Assembly: GCA_002421005.1 (NCBI GenBank)
Contig: DIJC01000020.1
Location: forward strand, 238,140 to 302,139
Length of the DNA: 64,000 bases
Direction of reading: 5' to 3'
From: Enterobacteriaceae bacterium UBA5654
GTDB taxonomy: Bacteria; Pseudomonadota; Gammaproteobacteria; Enterobacterales; Enterobacteriaceae
The notes under the pieces are model-generated. The model ran no database searches, had not been told where the DNA came from, and worked only from the letters and a program-made list of their open reading frames with translations. Positions 1-8,516 of this stretch are shown here, piece after piece. Position numbers and translations under genes: made by a program. Every line of letters begins with the position of its first letter. Within the stretch, counting starts at the first letter, position 1.

Positions 1-1391
1 CCGTTAAGCCCGTCTTTATCTACCGCATCGCCCTTCGCCACTTCAAGACGCAGACGAGTAATACATGCGCCGACGGACTGAATATTCTGCGCGCCGCCGA
101 TAAGCCCGATAATCTCTGTCGCCAGCTCTTCATCGGTTTTATCGCTGGCATCAGCGGTAATGTCGGTGCGGCCCGGCGTTTTCACGTCGAAGCGGCGGAT
201 CACAAAACGGAATGTGAAATAGTAAATCGCCGCCATCGGCACCCCAACAATAATCGCGTTGAGGAAGTTGGTCTGATAGCCGTTAAACGACGGCAGTATA
301 CCAAACGAGATGTAGTCGATAAGCCCGGCGGAGAAGGATTTTGCGATATGCGCATGGAGAAGATACATGCACATATACGACAGTCCCGCCATGATCGCGT
401 TAAACACGTACAGTACCGGTGCCACGAAGATAAAGGTAAATTCAACCGGCTCGGTGATCCCGGTCAGGAAACAGGTTAAGCCCGCCGAGAACAGAATACC
501 CGCCGCGATTTTTTTGTTGCGGGTGTGCGCTTCCTGATACATCGCCAGACAGGCCGCAGGCAGAGCAAACAGCATCAGCGGGAACTCGCCCTGCATAAAC
601 TTGCCAGCGTTCTGGTAGCTGTCGCTGCTGAACGATTTAACGCCTTCTTCCAGCATTTTGAACCAGATAGTCTGGTCGCCGTGGATCACCTGTCCGGCCT
701 GGGTGGTGTAATCGCCGAACGAGTACCAGAACGACGGATACCAGATGTGGTGCAGACCCAGTGGGATCAGCGCGCGCTCGACCAGACCAAAAATAAAGGT
801 CGAGGCAGCCTGGTTATCACCATTAACAATCACCGACAGCGCGTCAATCCCGGCCTGAATATGCTGCCAGACGTAAGGAAGCAGCAGACCCATGATGAAT
901 GACAAAAACGCGGTAGCAATCGCGACAAAACGCTTACCGGAGAAAAAGCCGAGGAACTCCGGCAGTTGCAGGGTGTGGAATTTGTTATAGCACCACGCCG
1001 CCAGAATACCGCAGATCAGGCCGCCAAAAACGCCCATTTGCAGCGTTGGAATACCGACCACCATCGCGTATTTGCCGCCCTGCGAGGCCATTTCCGGCGT
1101 GATGGACAGCATCGTGCTGATGGTGATGTTAGTAACGAAAACCGACACCGCCGCCGACAGCGCGGCAATACCGGATTCCGACGCCAGCCCGACGGCAGAG
1201 CCAATGGCGAACAGCATCGGCAGGTTATCAAAAATAACCCCGCCCGCGTTCATCATTAGCGGTAAGTGGAACTTATCCCCGAACGCCAGCAGTAAGCCTG
1301 CCGCCGGAAGGAGTGAAATCGGCAGCATTAACGCGCGGCCAATCATCGATAGCTTTGAAAGCGATTTTACAAACCCTGATATCAGACTCAT
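1..1391 (-). CDS. PTS sugar transporter EIICB (glucose/GlcNAc family), 3' end outside window
   Basis: This is an inner-membrane permease that imports and phosphorylates a sugar using phosphate from HPr and an EIIA protein. About 463 codons are visible; the gene runs off the left edge. It begins MSLISGFVKSLSKLSM at an ATG at 1391. An EIIC domain with many membrane segments spans roughly residues 1-400 and includes the conserved GITEPVEFTF stretch. It is followed by an EIIB domain whose phosphorylatable cysteine lies in GACITRLRLEV, near residue 448. The family (glucose, N-acetylglucosamine, maltose or alpha-glucoside) is clear but the sugar is not. The start does not resemble E. coli MalX, PtsG or NagE closely. 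A palindrome upstream suggests control by a LacI-type repressor. Confidence 0.85.
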   Translation of the reverse strand, partial: MSLISGFVKSLSKLSMIGRALMLPISLLPAAGLLLAFGDKFHLPLMMNAGGVIFDNLPMLFAIGSAVGLASESGIAALSAAVSVFVTNITISTMLSITPEMASQGGKYAMVVGIPTLQMGVFGGLICGILAAWCYNKFHTLQLPEFLGFFSGKRFVAIATAFLSFIMGLLLPYVWQHIQAGIDALSVIVNGDNQAASTFIFGLVERALIPLGLHHIWYPSFWYSFGDYTTQAGQVIHGDQTIWFKMLEEGVKSFSSDSYQNAGKFMQGEFPLMLFALPAACLAMYQEAHTRNKKIAAGILFSAGLTCFLTGITEPVEFTFIFVAPVLYVFNAIMAGLSYMCMYLLHAHIAKSFSAGLIDYISFGILPSFNGYQTNFLNAIIVGVPMAAIYYFTFRFVIRRFDVKTPGRTDITADASDKTDEELATEIIGLIGGAQNIQSVGACITRLRLEVAKGDAVDKDGLN

Positions 1392-1447
1392 GCTGACTTC
1401 CCCCGGTGTTGGCACTGTAACGCGCCGTCTTATTTTATTTTAAGTAT

Positions 1448-1471
1448 AACGTTTTAGTAGAACGTTCTACT
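1448..1471 (-). promoter_or_regulatory. Palindromic operator candidate upstream of the PTS gene
   Basis: AGTAGAACGTTCTACT (1456-1471) is a perfect 16-bp palindrome 65 bp upstream of the PTS start codon. A second AACGTT core lies at 1448-1453, 13 bp away centre to centre. LacI/GalR-family operators typically have a central CG; the MalI operator is GATAAAACGTTTTATC, with the same AACGTT core. A MalI-like repressor is therefore likely. No such regulator gene adjoins it inside the window. Confidence 0.6.
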
Positions 1472-1552
1472 TATCGTGGGAGATCGCCGGATTGCTGGCA
1501 ACTGAAATTTCACTGCCGGTCTGACAAAATTCTGATTCTTTGAAGTTGATCG

Positions 1553-1580
1553 AAAATTAGCCCTTATTGCTAAGGGCTAA
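1553..1580 (-). terminator. Intrinsic terminator of folD-ybcJ
   Basis: A 10-bp stem (TTAGCCCTTA / TAAGGGCTAA) with a TTGC loop lies just downstream of ybcJ. On the minus strand it is followed by a T-run (A4 at 1553-1556 on the plus strand), as expected for rho-independent termination of leftward transcription. Confidence 0.8.
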
Positions 1581-1592
1581 AGGGGGAGGGGA

Positions 1593-1805
1593 TCAGGCGG
1601 TAACGGTGATTTTTTGTCCATCAAATGCCACGGTCTGACCGGCCACGATTTTGCAGCGCTTGCGGGTTTCAACCTGACCATCCACCGTCACCTGGCCTTC
1701 GGCGATAAAGATTTTCGCCTGCGCGCCGCTTTCGCTCCAGCCTTCCAGCTTCAGCAGATCGCACAGTTCAACGTGGGGATGTTTACCTAAAGAAAATGTC
1801 GCCAT
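1593..1805 (-). CDS. ybcJ: YbcJ, S4-domain RNA-binding protein
   Basis: This small cytosolic protein of 70 residues is almost identical to E. coli YbcJ (MATFSLGKHPHVELCDLL). It consists of an S4 RNA-binding fold (GWSESGAQAKIFIAEGQVTV), the family that binds structured RNA in ribosomal proteins and pseudouridine synthases. The start at MATF matches E. coli length; an upstream in-frame codon would add seven residues and overlap folD. Only one base separates it from the folD stop codon, so the two are co-transcribed and probably translationally coupled. Its cellular target is not established. Confidence 0.95.
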   Translation of the reverse strand: MATFSLGKHPHVELCDLLKLEGWSESGAQAKIFIAEGQVTVDGQVETRKRCKIVAGQTVAFDGQKITVTA

Positions 1806-1806
1806 C

Positions 1807-2673
1807 TTAAGCGCCCTCAATATCATGATATTCTTCGCACGCCTGGAGCGTGTTTTCGATAAGCGTGGCGACCGTCATTGGCCCCACGCCGCCCGGAACC
1901 GGGGTGATGAAAGAGGCGCGGGCGGCGGCGTCTTCAAACACCACGTCACCCACCACTTTTCCATTTTCCAGCCGGTTAATGCCGACATCGATAACAATCG
2001 CACCTTCTTTGATCCATTCGCCGGGAATAAAACCGGGTTTACCCACGGCAACAATCAGCAGATCGGCATTTTCAACGTGATGGCGCAGATTGCGAGTAAA
2101 GCGATGCGTTACGGTAGTGGTGCAGCCTGCAAGCAGCAGTTCCATGCTCATCGGGCGGCCGACAATATTGGACGCGCCAATGACAACCGCGTTCAGACCG
2201 TAGGTATCAATATTGTAACGTTCAAGCAAAGTGACGATCCCGCGCGGGGTGCAGGGGCGCAGACGCGGCGCGCGCTGGCACAGACGACCAACGTTATAGG
2301 GATGGAAGCCGTCAACGTCTTTATCCGGCCGGATGCGCTCAAGCACTTTTACGTTATCGATTCCGGCAGGCAGGGGAAGCTGCACCAGAATGCCGTCGAT
2401 AGTGGTGTCGTCATTGAGCTTATCAATCAGTTCCAGCAGTTCAGCTTCGCTGGTGGTGGCGGGTAAATCATAAGAGCGGGAAATGAATCCGACCTCTTCA
2501 CACGCTTTGCGCTTGCTGCCAACGTAAATTTGCGAGGCAGGGTTGCTGCCGACCAGCACCACGGCAAGCCCCGGAGCGCGAAATCCAACCGCCAGACGCG
2601 CCTTCACTTTTTCCGCAACTTCAGAGCGCACCTGCTGCGCAATCGTTTTACCATCAATAATCTTTGCTGCCAT
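1807..2673 (-). CDS. folD: FolD, bifunctional methylene-THF dehydrogenase/cyclohydrolase
   Basis: FolD interconverts 5,10-methylene-THF and 10-formyl-THF in cytosolic one-carbon metabolism, using NADP. The 288 residues match the full length of E. coli FolD. Visible landmarks are the substrate-site YVGSKRKACEE with the catalytic lysine, the conserved DGILVQLPLP, the Rossmann-fold stretch VVIGASNIVGRP and the C-terminal PVPGGVGPMTVATL. It is the first gene of a two-gene unit with ybcJ, as in E. coli, next to argU. Confidence 0.98.
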   Translation of the reverse strand: MAAKIIDGKTIAQQVRSEVAEKVKARLAVGFRAPGLAVVLVGSNPASQIYVGSKRKACEEVGFISRSYDLPATTSEAELLELIDKLNDDTTIDGILVQLPLPAGIDNVKVLERIRPDKDVDGFHPYNVGRLCQRAPRLRPCTPRGIVTLLERYNIDTYGLNAVVIGASNIVGRPMSMELLLAGCTTTVTHRFTRNLRHHVENADLLIVAVGKPGFIPGEWIKEGAIVIDVGINRLENGKVVGDVVFEDAAARASFITPVPGGVGPMTVATLIENTLQACEEYHDIEGA

Positions 2674-2830
2674 CAGAGAGAGGATTCCATCTGTCAGAAA
2701 ACATAAGGGGGATGGTTATATTTTGTCAGAAGCGCGGCGTGCTGTCAGGTATCGTTTTTGATATTCGTCACTTTTCACCGGACCGCAGGGGTGAAAGCGC
2801 TTATTTACCGACCATCCGGTTGCAAAGCCA

Positions 2831-2858
2831 TTGACTCAGCAGGCGTTGACCGTATAAT
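2831..2858 (+). promoter_or_regulatory. Sigma-70 promoter of argU
   Basis: TTGACT (2831-2836) and a perfect TATAAT (2853-2858) are separated by 16 bp and lie 24 bp before the mature tRNA. The following bases are GC-rich (CACGCG), the kind of discriminator found at stringently controlled stable-RNA promoters. Confidence 0.85.
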
Positions 2859-2882
2859 TCCACGCGTTTCACCTTCCTCAAC

Positions 2883-2959
2883 GCGCCCTTAGCTCAGTTG
2901 GATAGAGCAACGACCTTCTAAGTCGTGGGTCACAGGTTCGAATCCTGTAGGGCGTACCA
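2883..2959 (+). tRNA. argU: tRNA-Arg, anticodon UCU
   Basis: The 77-nt gene folds as a cloverleaf. The acceptor stem GCGCCCT pairs with AGGGCGT (one G-U pair), the anticodon TCT sits in CCTTCTAAG, the T arm contains GGTTCGAATCC, and CCA is encoded. It reads rare AGA codons and sits beside folD as in E. coli. In E. coli argU is the attachment site of prophage DLP12; here an integrase remnant follows directly and the tRNA 3' end is repeated at 8517-8532. Confidence 0.98.
2937..2952 (+). repeat. attL-type core repeat inside argU
   Basis: TTCGAATCCTGTAGGG covers the T-arm and start of the 3' acceptor strand of argU. It is identical to 8517-8532, so it is the probable crossover core that leaves the tRNA intact after integration. 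Confidence 0.8.
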
Positions 2960-2974
2960 TTTAATATCAGCAAG

Positions 2975-3238
2975 TTAACCTTCATTCGCCTCCTTCAGAT
3001 TTTCAGTATGGGACATATTTGGGACATCGATGGTAAATATCGAGTCGATCTGCCGCGCATGCTCTGTTAAGTGGTTCGGTGCGAGGTGAGCATAACGACG
3101 CACCATTTCGATGCTTTCCCAACCTCCCATCTCCTGTAGTACTGACAACGGAACTCCGGCCTGAATCAACCAACTTGCCCAGGTGTGTCTGAGGTCGTGG
3201 AAGCGGAAATTCTGTAGCCACCAGCGCGTAGCTAACAT
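2975..3238 (-). pseudogene. Phage-type tyrosine integrase, C-terminal fragment
   Basis: Only the last part of the catalytic domain remains, about 75 of the usual 330-400 residues. FRFHDLRHTWASWL carries the HxxR catalytic pair, and GGWESIEMVRRYAHL carries the nucleophilic tyrosine. These are signatures of lambdoid-type integrases. The reading frame is open for a few residues upstream and then runs into the neighbouring membrane-protein gene in another frame, so the N-terminal DNA-binding and core domains were lost by deletion. Position beside the tRNA identifies it as the recombinase that inserted the island. Confidence 0.85.
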
Positions 3239-3563
3239 ATCCCAGCGTTAACCCCGTAACACACAAATACAGAATCACTATTGTTAAAAATATTTTGTAA
3301 TCAGTAAAAAATTTTAATGGGGCAGTAAGATAAAAATGCTTCCTTGCGCCATTGTTAATCTCTGTAAACAACCGGTAAATCTCCGGATTATCCTTTATGG
3401 ATTTTATTTTATTATGTTTGCACCAATGTTTTCTGTTAGCAAAGTACATAGACCAGTCTGCATACACAGTTATAATGGCAAGTAATATGCCGGCTGCCAC
3501 AGAATCATAATAAAAAACAGCTTTGTGGGGTAGAATTAAAGAAATTATTTCATTCATCATCAC
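3003..3563 (-). pseudogene. Small two-helix membrane protein, 3' end replaced by integrase DNA
   Basis: I do not recognise the family. The open frame encodes 186 residues, but only about the first 110 look native. They contain two hydrophobic segments, near residues 15-42 and 85-110. From about position 3240 leftwards the DNA encodes the integrase in another frame, so the C-terminal 75 residues are out-of-frame read-through of int. The start (GTG 3563, or ATG 3560 or 3557) overlaps the stop of the upstream gene, which suggests translational coupling. Given the neighbours, an immunity or effector-accessory role is possible but unproven. Confidence 0.5.
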
Positions 3564-4345
3564 ATCCCCATATGCTCACGGGCTTTGTCACCATAGAACC
3601 AGGTAAAAAATGTCCCCATACCCAGAAATACAACTGTGCAGATAATAGCAAGTATAATTATAAACCAGCCTGATATGGATTTACCGCCATCGCCAGAACT
3701 GCCAATGATTAGCATAATTCCAAAAAAGAACATCAGACCGGCGATACCGCAAACTTCCCACGGCGTCGTGTATCTTTTCTCCTGGGGATAATCAGGTTGG
3801 CGAGTTAACCGGGACGACAGAGCCGTCATTGAAAACTGGTTCTGTTCGGAAGTGGCCACCAGCTGATCACCTTGCGCATATACCACCGCATCCGATGCCA
3901 GTGCCAGCATCAGCCAGGGGTACCCGGCAGAATGCTCGCCGAGTGACATTTCAAGCTCCAGCCTGTCCGGAACGGCCTTTTTCTCATCCAGCACTTCCAG
4001 CAGCGGGTACTTCTCCGTGCGGGAGAGTCCGGTATACCAGAGTTGTTTTAGTTTACTGACAGCTTCCGCTCGCAGATAAACAGGTACTGTTGCTTCAACG
4101 TCTGTGACCCCCGTCATCGGCTGATAAAGATAAACCGGTTTTTCTCCTTCTGTTTTGACGTAGTAATTCGTGAAGAGAAGTGCAGTAACATTTTCCATCT
4201 GTTTAGACTCTTCTTCGTCAGAATGAAGGTCTACACAGATATCCCCGTTTGGTTCATTCTCTCCAGGAGAGTAATGAGCTCCACGCCAGGTTTTTCCGTA
4301 ATCTTTTGAAACTGTAAATCCCCCTCCCCACGACGAAATTGCCAT
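3560..4345 (-). CDS. Putative effector-immunity membrane protein with Asp-box motif
   Basis: This is an open frame of 261 codons. Near its start it has SKDYGKTW, a perfect match to the sialidase Asp-box pattern (SxDxGxTW). Such a motif also occurs in some immunity proteins of Tle3-type effectors (family knowledge; identity not proven here). Two strongly hydrophobic segments lie near residues 195-215 and 222-245. The first 38 codons overlap the tle3 tail in another frame, and the coherent reading extends a little upstream of the ATG, so the true N-terminus may have been lost in a deletion. A downstream ATG at 4198 (MENVTALLF) is an alternative start. Position after an effector gene suggests it protects against the phospholipase. 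Confidence 0.5.
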   Translation of the reverse strand: MAISSWGGGFTVSKDYGKTWRGAHYSPGENEPNGDICVDLHSDEEESKQMENVTALLFTNYYVKTEGEKPVYLYQPMTGVTDVEATVPVYLRAEAVSKLKQLWYTGLSRTEKYPLLEVLDEKKAVPDRLELEMSLGEHSAGYPWLMLALASDAVVYAQGDQLVATSEQNQFSMTALSSRLTRQPDYPQEKRYTTPWEVCGIAGLMFFFGIMLIIGSSGDGGKSISGWFIIILAIICTVVFLGMGTFFTWFYGDKAREHMGM

Positions 4346-5418
4346 GTAACGCTCAGAAGGGTGAGTAAATTTCTTGGTGAATAACTGGTGTTTGCAATAC
4401 CGGTGTAATCCGCATCACCCGTTTTACGCGGCGGAAGCGTAAACTCTGTTCCCGTCGGTGCCAGACCGACTTCGCCATGCTGATAAAAAACTCGCTGATA
4501 TAAGTTAGGAATGCCCGTCGCAATAGTCTCAGGAATACCCCGCCAGCCAAAACCCTGGACGTTTTTCAGGGACACGACACCATCATTCGGGCAGAAGTAG
4601 TTATAAACCTTGCCGTTGTTATCGCGGGCATAAAGAGGATACTTACGTAACGGGTTATCGGACGCTTTACGCAATGCGCACGATCCTTCCATTTCCTTCA
4701 GTTCGGTTTCATCCAGTACCCCGCCTTTGTACTGCGCGGCCATCAGGCTACAGAAGTTTTTAAACGTCTTCTGACGAGCTTCATCCGTCTGGTGATGGCC
4801 GGGCAGTAAATCTTCGGCGGTGCGGGATTCCAGCGAATACGGGGAATGATTAAGGATCACGCAGTTAACAGGCTTTAAACCGGCTTGCACCACCAGCATA
4901 TTTGCCAACATGGTGATGATGGTGCCCTGGCTGTGCGCCACAACATTGATAACATCATCACGAGTTTCCAATGGTTGCCGAATTTGAATAATCAAATCAG
5001 CCAGACGTTGGGCGGCAAAAAACTGATAGATGCGATGCGGGTTATCAAAGATAGGGTGCGTGAAGTCACCACCGTTTGCGTGCAGGGAAAAAAATCCCGT
5101 AGCCCCTAAAGCCACGCCACCAGCGCCAGGTCCCAGCATATCGGGGATATTGGTCGTGGCATTCGCGAACGTGCCGCCGCCTTTGGCAAAGTTCACTTCC
5201 AGCGCATTACCAAAATTATCATTCTGATATTTAAGCGTATTTTTCCCGTCGTTACCCAGATCGGCCTTTTTATCGGCGTTATCTTCCTGATACGCATCAA
5301 ACGGCAGGTGAGCAGTATCTTTCATCTTGCCGACTTCCTCCCGATAACGCTTCTGATCGGTCACATAATCCTCATGCGTGACTGGTTTATATCCCCAGTA
5401 GAAGGGGATACCGTTCCG
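4231..5418 (-). pseudogene. Tle3-type T6SS phospholipase effector, N-terminally truncated
   Basis: The frame encodes an alpha/beta-hydrolase-like protein with the nucleophile elbow VVAHSQGTII (GxSxG-like AHSQG) and the stretch FYWGYKPVTHEDYVTDQKRY, features I associate with the Tle3 family of T6SS lipase effectors. No ATG precedes the conserved part. At its 5' end the frame passes directly into vgrG sequence near 5410-5420, so the N-terminal portion is missing; intact family members are several hundred residues longer. The 3' end overlaps the next gene by 115 bp and may also be altered. A GTG at 5364 could initiate a 377-residue product, but it is unlikely to be an active, loadable effector. 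Confidence 0.7.
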
Positions 5419-6596
5419 GCTATCACCGGACGCGGCAGATAGTCCGGACGGAAGCTATAACCATTCAGATAAGGGATACCTTCGAGAGTGGCGCTGTAAT
5501 GCTGTGCGCGGCTGCCAGAGAGCGTCATCGCAGTGATGATGACGCCCGGCTTAAATCCGTCAGGAATGTTCCCCGTCGGGTGAAACATCACACCGGGCAA
5601 CAGTGCCGGATCATTGGTTGTGACCCCCAGCACGCTCTGTTTATTCAGCAGACGTTCATAACGCAGTCGGGCGTAGAACGTGGCTGTTTCCGCCTCTTCC
5701 CCGTAAAAATCACCTGAAGCAAGATAGTGATCGGCATAGTGATACTGCTTCCCACTGGTGATTCCGTCAGGAATGTCATTACTGATAATGGTCTTATCCG
5801 CCTGGTGAGAAAGCGGATCGCGATAGTTGTAAGTGCGGACCAGCACATTTTCAGGAATAAGCTGATACTGTTCTTCCAGGTCGGTTATGTACTCTTCATG
5901 GCTGGTCATACCGGAATGACGGACGTACGGCAGTTGCTTATTGCTGAAGACGTAGCGATGGCCCCCATCACCGAAAATAACCACCGTTTCACCCGGCACT
6001 TTGTCGTGATTTTCAAAACGGAACCAGATCCCCACTTCAGCCAGCAGGCGACGGATAAACTGGAGATCGGTTTCCTTCCACTGGATAATCATTTCCCGGC
6101 TGGGATAGCTGTGGCTCAGCTGGTCAAAATCGATGTTGTAGCCGTCGAAGTGTCCGCTGTCCTTCATCAGTTGCGTGACGAGCTCAGGCACCGTCACATT
6201 CATGTAGACAGCCGAACGGAAGTTTTTGTCCAGCAGCGCCAGTTCATGCTCCAGCACACACTCATACAGAGCTTGATCAGGGGACGATCTCAGGCGAGAA
6301 AACGACGTGATCACCCCGTTTATCTGGCGCACCGGCAACCAGCGCTGCTGGTTGTGCCAGTCTGCTTTCGGGTTAGGGGCACGCAGAATAAATTCAGCCA
6401 GCTGGTTGAGAACGTCTTTTACGACGATGTTCTGGTTAGGACTGGTGAAGCGGATGGTATAGCGATAGGGTTTACTGAGTGCTTCTTCACCGGAAAAAGA
6501 ATGAATATCCGGTGAAACGGTTTTACTTCGTGGAAAATACAGCAAATAGCGGTTTAAGGTATCCTGCTGCTGCGCCGTATCAGATCGTCCTGACAT
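5361..6596 (-). pseudogene. vgrG: Truncated VgrG (T6SS spike protein)
   Basis: VgrG trimers form the membrane-puncturing tip of the T6SS and carry effectors. The start at 6596 (MSGRSDTAQQQD) has an AAGGAT ribosome site eight bases upstream. The 411 residues cover the gp27-like base and start of the gp5-like part (YVRHSGMTSHEEYI, then LPRPVIAGT). Family members continue from PRPVIAGT into an OB-fold and beta-helix needle, to about 650-800 residues. Here the frame shifts into tle3 DNA immediately after VIAGT and stops 18 codons later. The needle is therefore absent and the protein should not assemble a functional spike. Confidence 0.85.
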
Positions 6597-6767
6597 AACC
6601 AAATATCCTTTTTGTATAATACTTCCCCGAATAATACTCCCGTAAAGTGTGGGTGGAAACATCGTTTCAGAATACAAATCAAAATGTTAAAAAACAACAA
6701 ACATTCAAAGATAAAATAACTAACAGCATCACATTCACTTAATAAATGAATAAGCCATAATCCATCA

Positions 6768-7157
6768 CTATTGATGATTTTTAATTGTCGTCACATAGGC
6801 CAGCAGGACAAACAAAATCGCATAAGCACTAAAAACACTACTGACCATTGTGACAGGGGCGGAAGCGGCTGAAGAATCATGGAGGTAAAAATGCCGACTA
6901 CGCACATAAATGCAACCAGAAGAGGAAAAAGCAAAAGCCACAGTTTTATTCTTGCCGCATTTTTCTCTTTCAAAACAATCCTGTGCCCACTGTCATAATG
7001 CTCAAATAACCAGGCATTTTGCATGATTGATATGCCCCAGCGTATCGAGCCACGCCTTTTGTTGACGCCTGCCAGGAAAAAAGTACATCCAGCAATAATT
7101 AAACAGCGACGTCACAACCTTTGTACTCCCCGGCATTCCGCTCATTTCTTTCTCCAT
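6768..7157 (-). pseudogene. Small membrane protein gene with two apparent frameshifts
   Basis: Three overlapping frames read as one protein if single-base shifts are allowed at two homopolymers. The first frame starts at ATG 7157 (MEKEMSGMPGSTKVV) and leaves near the A6 tract around 7078. The middle frame continues through SIRWGISIMQNAWLFEHYD and the hydrophobic WLLLFPLLVAFMC. It leaves near A5 at 6887-6891, and the last frame ends in FSAYAILFVLLAYVTT with a stop at 6768. The result would be a protein of about 130 residues with two or three membrane segments. I do not recognise the family. Sequencing error at the homopolymers is the alternative explanation. Confidence 0.45.
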
Positions 7158-7176
7158 AACTTCGCTCTCGTTTCGA

Positions 7177-7794
7177 TCAAAATTTCATGGATGGAAAAGT
7201 GAAATAGTCACGATAATCAATCTCCATCACGCGACTGAACGCGATGTTCACCTCATCCGATAATTTTTGAATTCTCGTAAACGACAATCTGAACACGCCG
7301 ATTTCGTGGATATAATCAGTATGTTCAGTCAGCGGAATTAACCGGGTGGATAGTTTTTGCAGGCAAAGAGATGCTTCATCGCAAAATGTGATCAATGCCA
7401 ATTAAAACAACGGGTGCGCCTCAGGTTTAATTTTCACCCCACGGCGGATCACCAGCGCATAACGCGCGAAAAACTGGAGTTTTATCTGGTGAATGTTATT
7501 TGTCAGAATCAGGCACTGCCTTTCGACCTCATTTTTCTGGCGCGAAAAAGCGTCATCATTTTCAACAGCCACCATCAGAGCCATGCATTGCGCCACACTC
7601 AACTGAAAATCCAGCAGACCCGGCAAAAGCAGGTGCAACTCGTCATAGAAACGATTGGTCGCATCATGCGCCCTCTCCAGATCCCTGCGACGCAGCCAAC
7701 GCCATGCCAGTATCAAACCACCTGGCGCTCCTGTTGTTGTGGCAAGATCGCTGATAACTGATGTAATCGTCCCAATGGTTTCCAAAGATGGCAT
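7177..7794 (-). pseudogene. Unknown helical protein gene interrupted by an in-frame TAA
   Basis: A frame of 130 codons (MPSLETIGTITSVISDLA to KPEAHPLF) ends at TAA 7404-7402. The very next codon continues open in the same frame for 74 more codons (LALITFCDEASLCLQKL to FTFPSMKF). Read through, it is one 205-residue, mostly helical protein with a possible N-terminal hydrophobic stretch. I do not recognise it. A TTG at 7401 could restart translation, but no good ribosome site precedes it, so a nonsense mutation is the simpler reading. It precedes the frameshifted membrane gene by 19 bp on the same strand. Confidence 0.5.
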
Positions 7795-7808
7795 TAGCTC
7801 AGATCCGT

Positions 7809-8054
7809 TTATCGTAAAGCCCCAGCTTCCGGGGCAATCGTGCGGCGGTAAGCGGCCTGCGGCAGGGTCGGCATAATGAAGGTGACGTTCTTCATTAGCT
7901 TCACCGCACGGTTATACAGCCCCTCGTCACGCACCAGTGCAGGCTGATGGTGAATATCCATCACGAACAGATAAGTATCCTGCAACAGGGTGTCGATATA
8001 AACGCGGGCACTGCCACTGAATGCGGAATGAGATGAACTGGCTGACAAATCCAA
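7809..8054 (-). pseudogene. TssL/DotU-like T6SS protein, N-terminal fragment
   Basis: Residues 17-57 (ARVYIDTLLQDTYLFVMDIH and ALVRDEGLYNRAVKLMKNV) resemble the N-terminus of the TssL/DotU family, the inner-membrane T6SS component that binds TssM. The family normally continues for about 200 residues to a C-terminal membrane anchor. Here the similarity ends after about 60 residues and the frame stops at 81. The start is a TTG at 8054 with no clear ribosome site. It indicates that more of a T6SS cluster once lay here. Confidence 0.65.
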
Positions 8055-8280
8055 AATAAGTCACATCCGCATTTTATCTGACGTTGACTGATATCAGGCA
8101 ATCTTTACTGCACAGTCCGGGAACATCAATTTCTTGCGCAATTAATTCACGAGATGAATGAAAGTGTTGACATATATTTGCATGGTGTTTATATGATTCG
8201 TTTTTTAAATCGACATAAGAAATTTCAGGTCTTAAAACATAGATAATAACAGCGGTGCCCTGTCGTTTTTTTATAACGGG

Positions 8281-8508
8281 TTAGATTCTGGCATGTAGCT
8301 GAAAGAACGTATCGGACTCTGCTGCAGTAGTGAGTTTTACAGCCTGCCAGCCACAACGATTCAGAGGTATCTGAAACCCTCCAACTGCACCCGATATTCG
8401 TACCTGTACTGGAAGAACCTGCGTCCCATCAGCATCAAATCCCACATCAAGGGATGATTTCAGGACACCTACTGAACACGATTTTATCCATATAAAACAT
8501 ATTGATAA
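8281..8508 (-). pseudogene. Unidentified coding remnant without a start codon
   Basis: A frame of 75 codons runs from just after a stop at 8509-8511 to TAA at 8281 and has no ATG. The sequence (LDVGFDADGTQVLPVQVRI, then WQAVKLTTAAESDTFFQLHA) has the composition of a beta-rich protein C-terminus. I do not recognise the family. The rest of 8055-8639 holds no other gene I can support. Confidence 0.35.
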
Positions 8509-8516
8509 TTATCACA

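Noticed and set aside
525..902. Plus-strand open frames in the first 1.4 kb
   Set aside because: They lie antisense to a continuous EIICB reading frame with clear family motifs, so they are shadows.
1825..2466. Plus-strand 213-codon frame opposite folD
   Set aside because: FolD is full length and highly conserved on the other strand; the antisense frame shows no family features.
4353..4550. Minus-strand 65-codon frame inside the tle3 fragment
   Set aside because: It is a third frame within the Tle3-like coding sequence with low-complexity Arg-rich composition.
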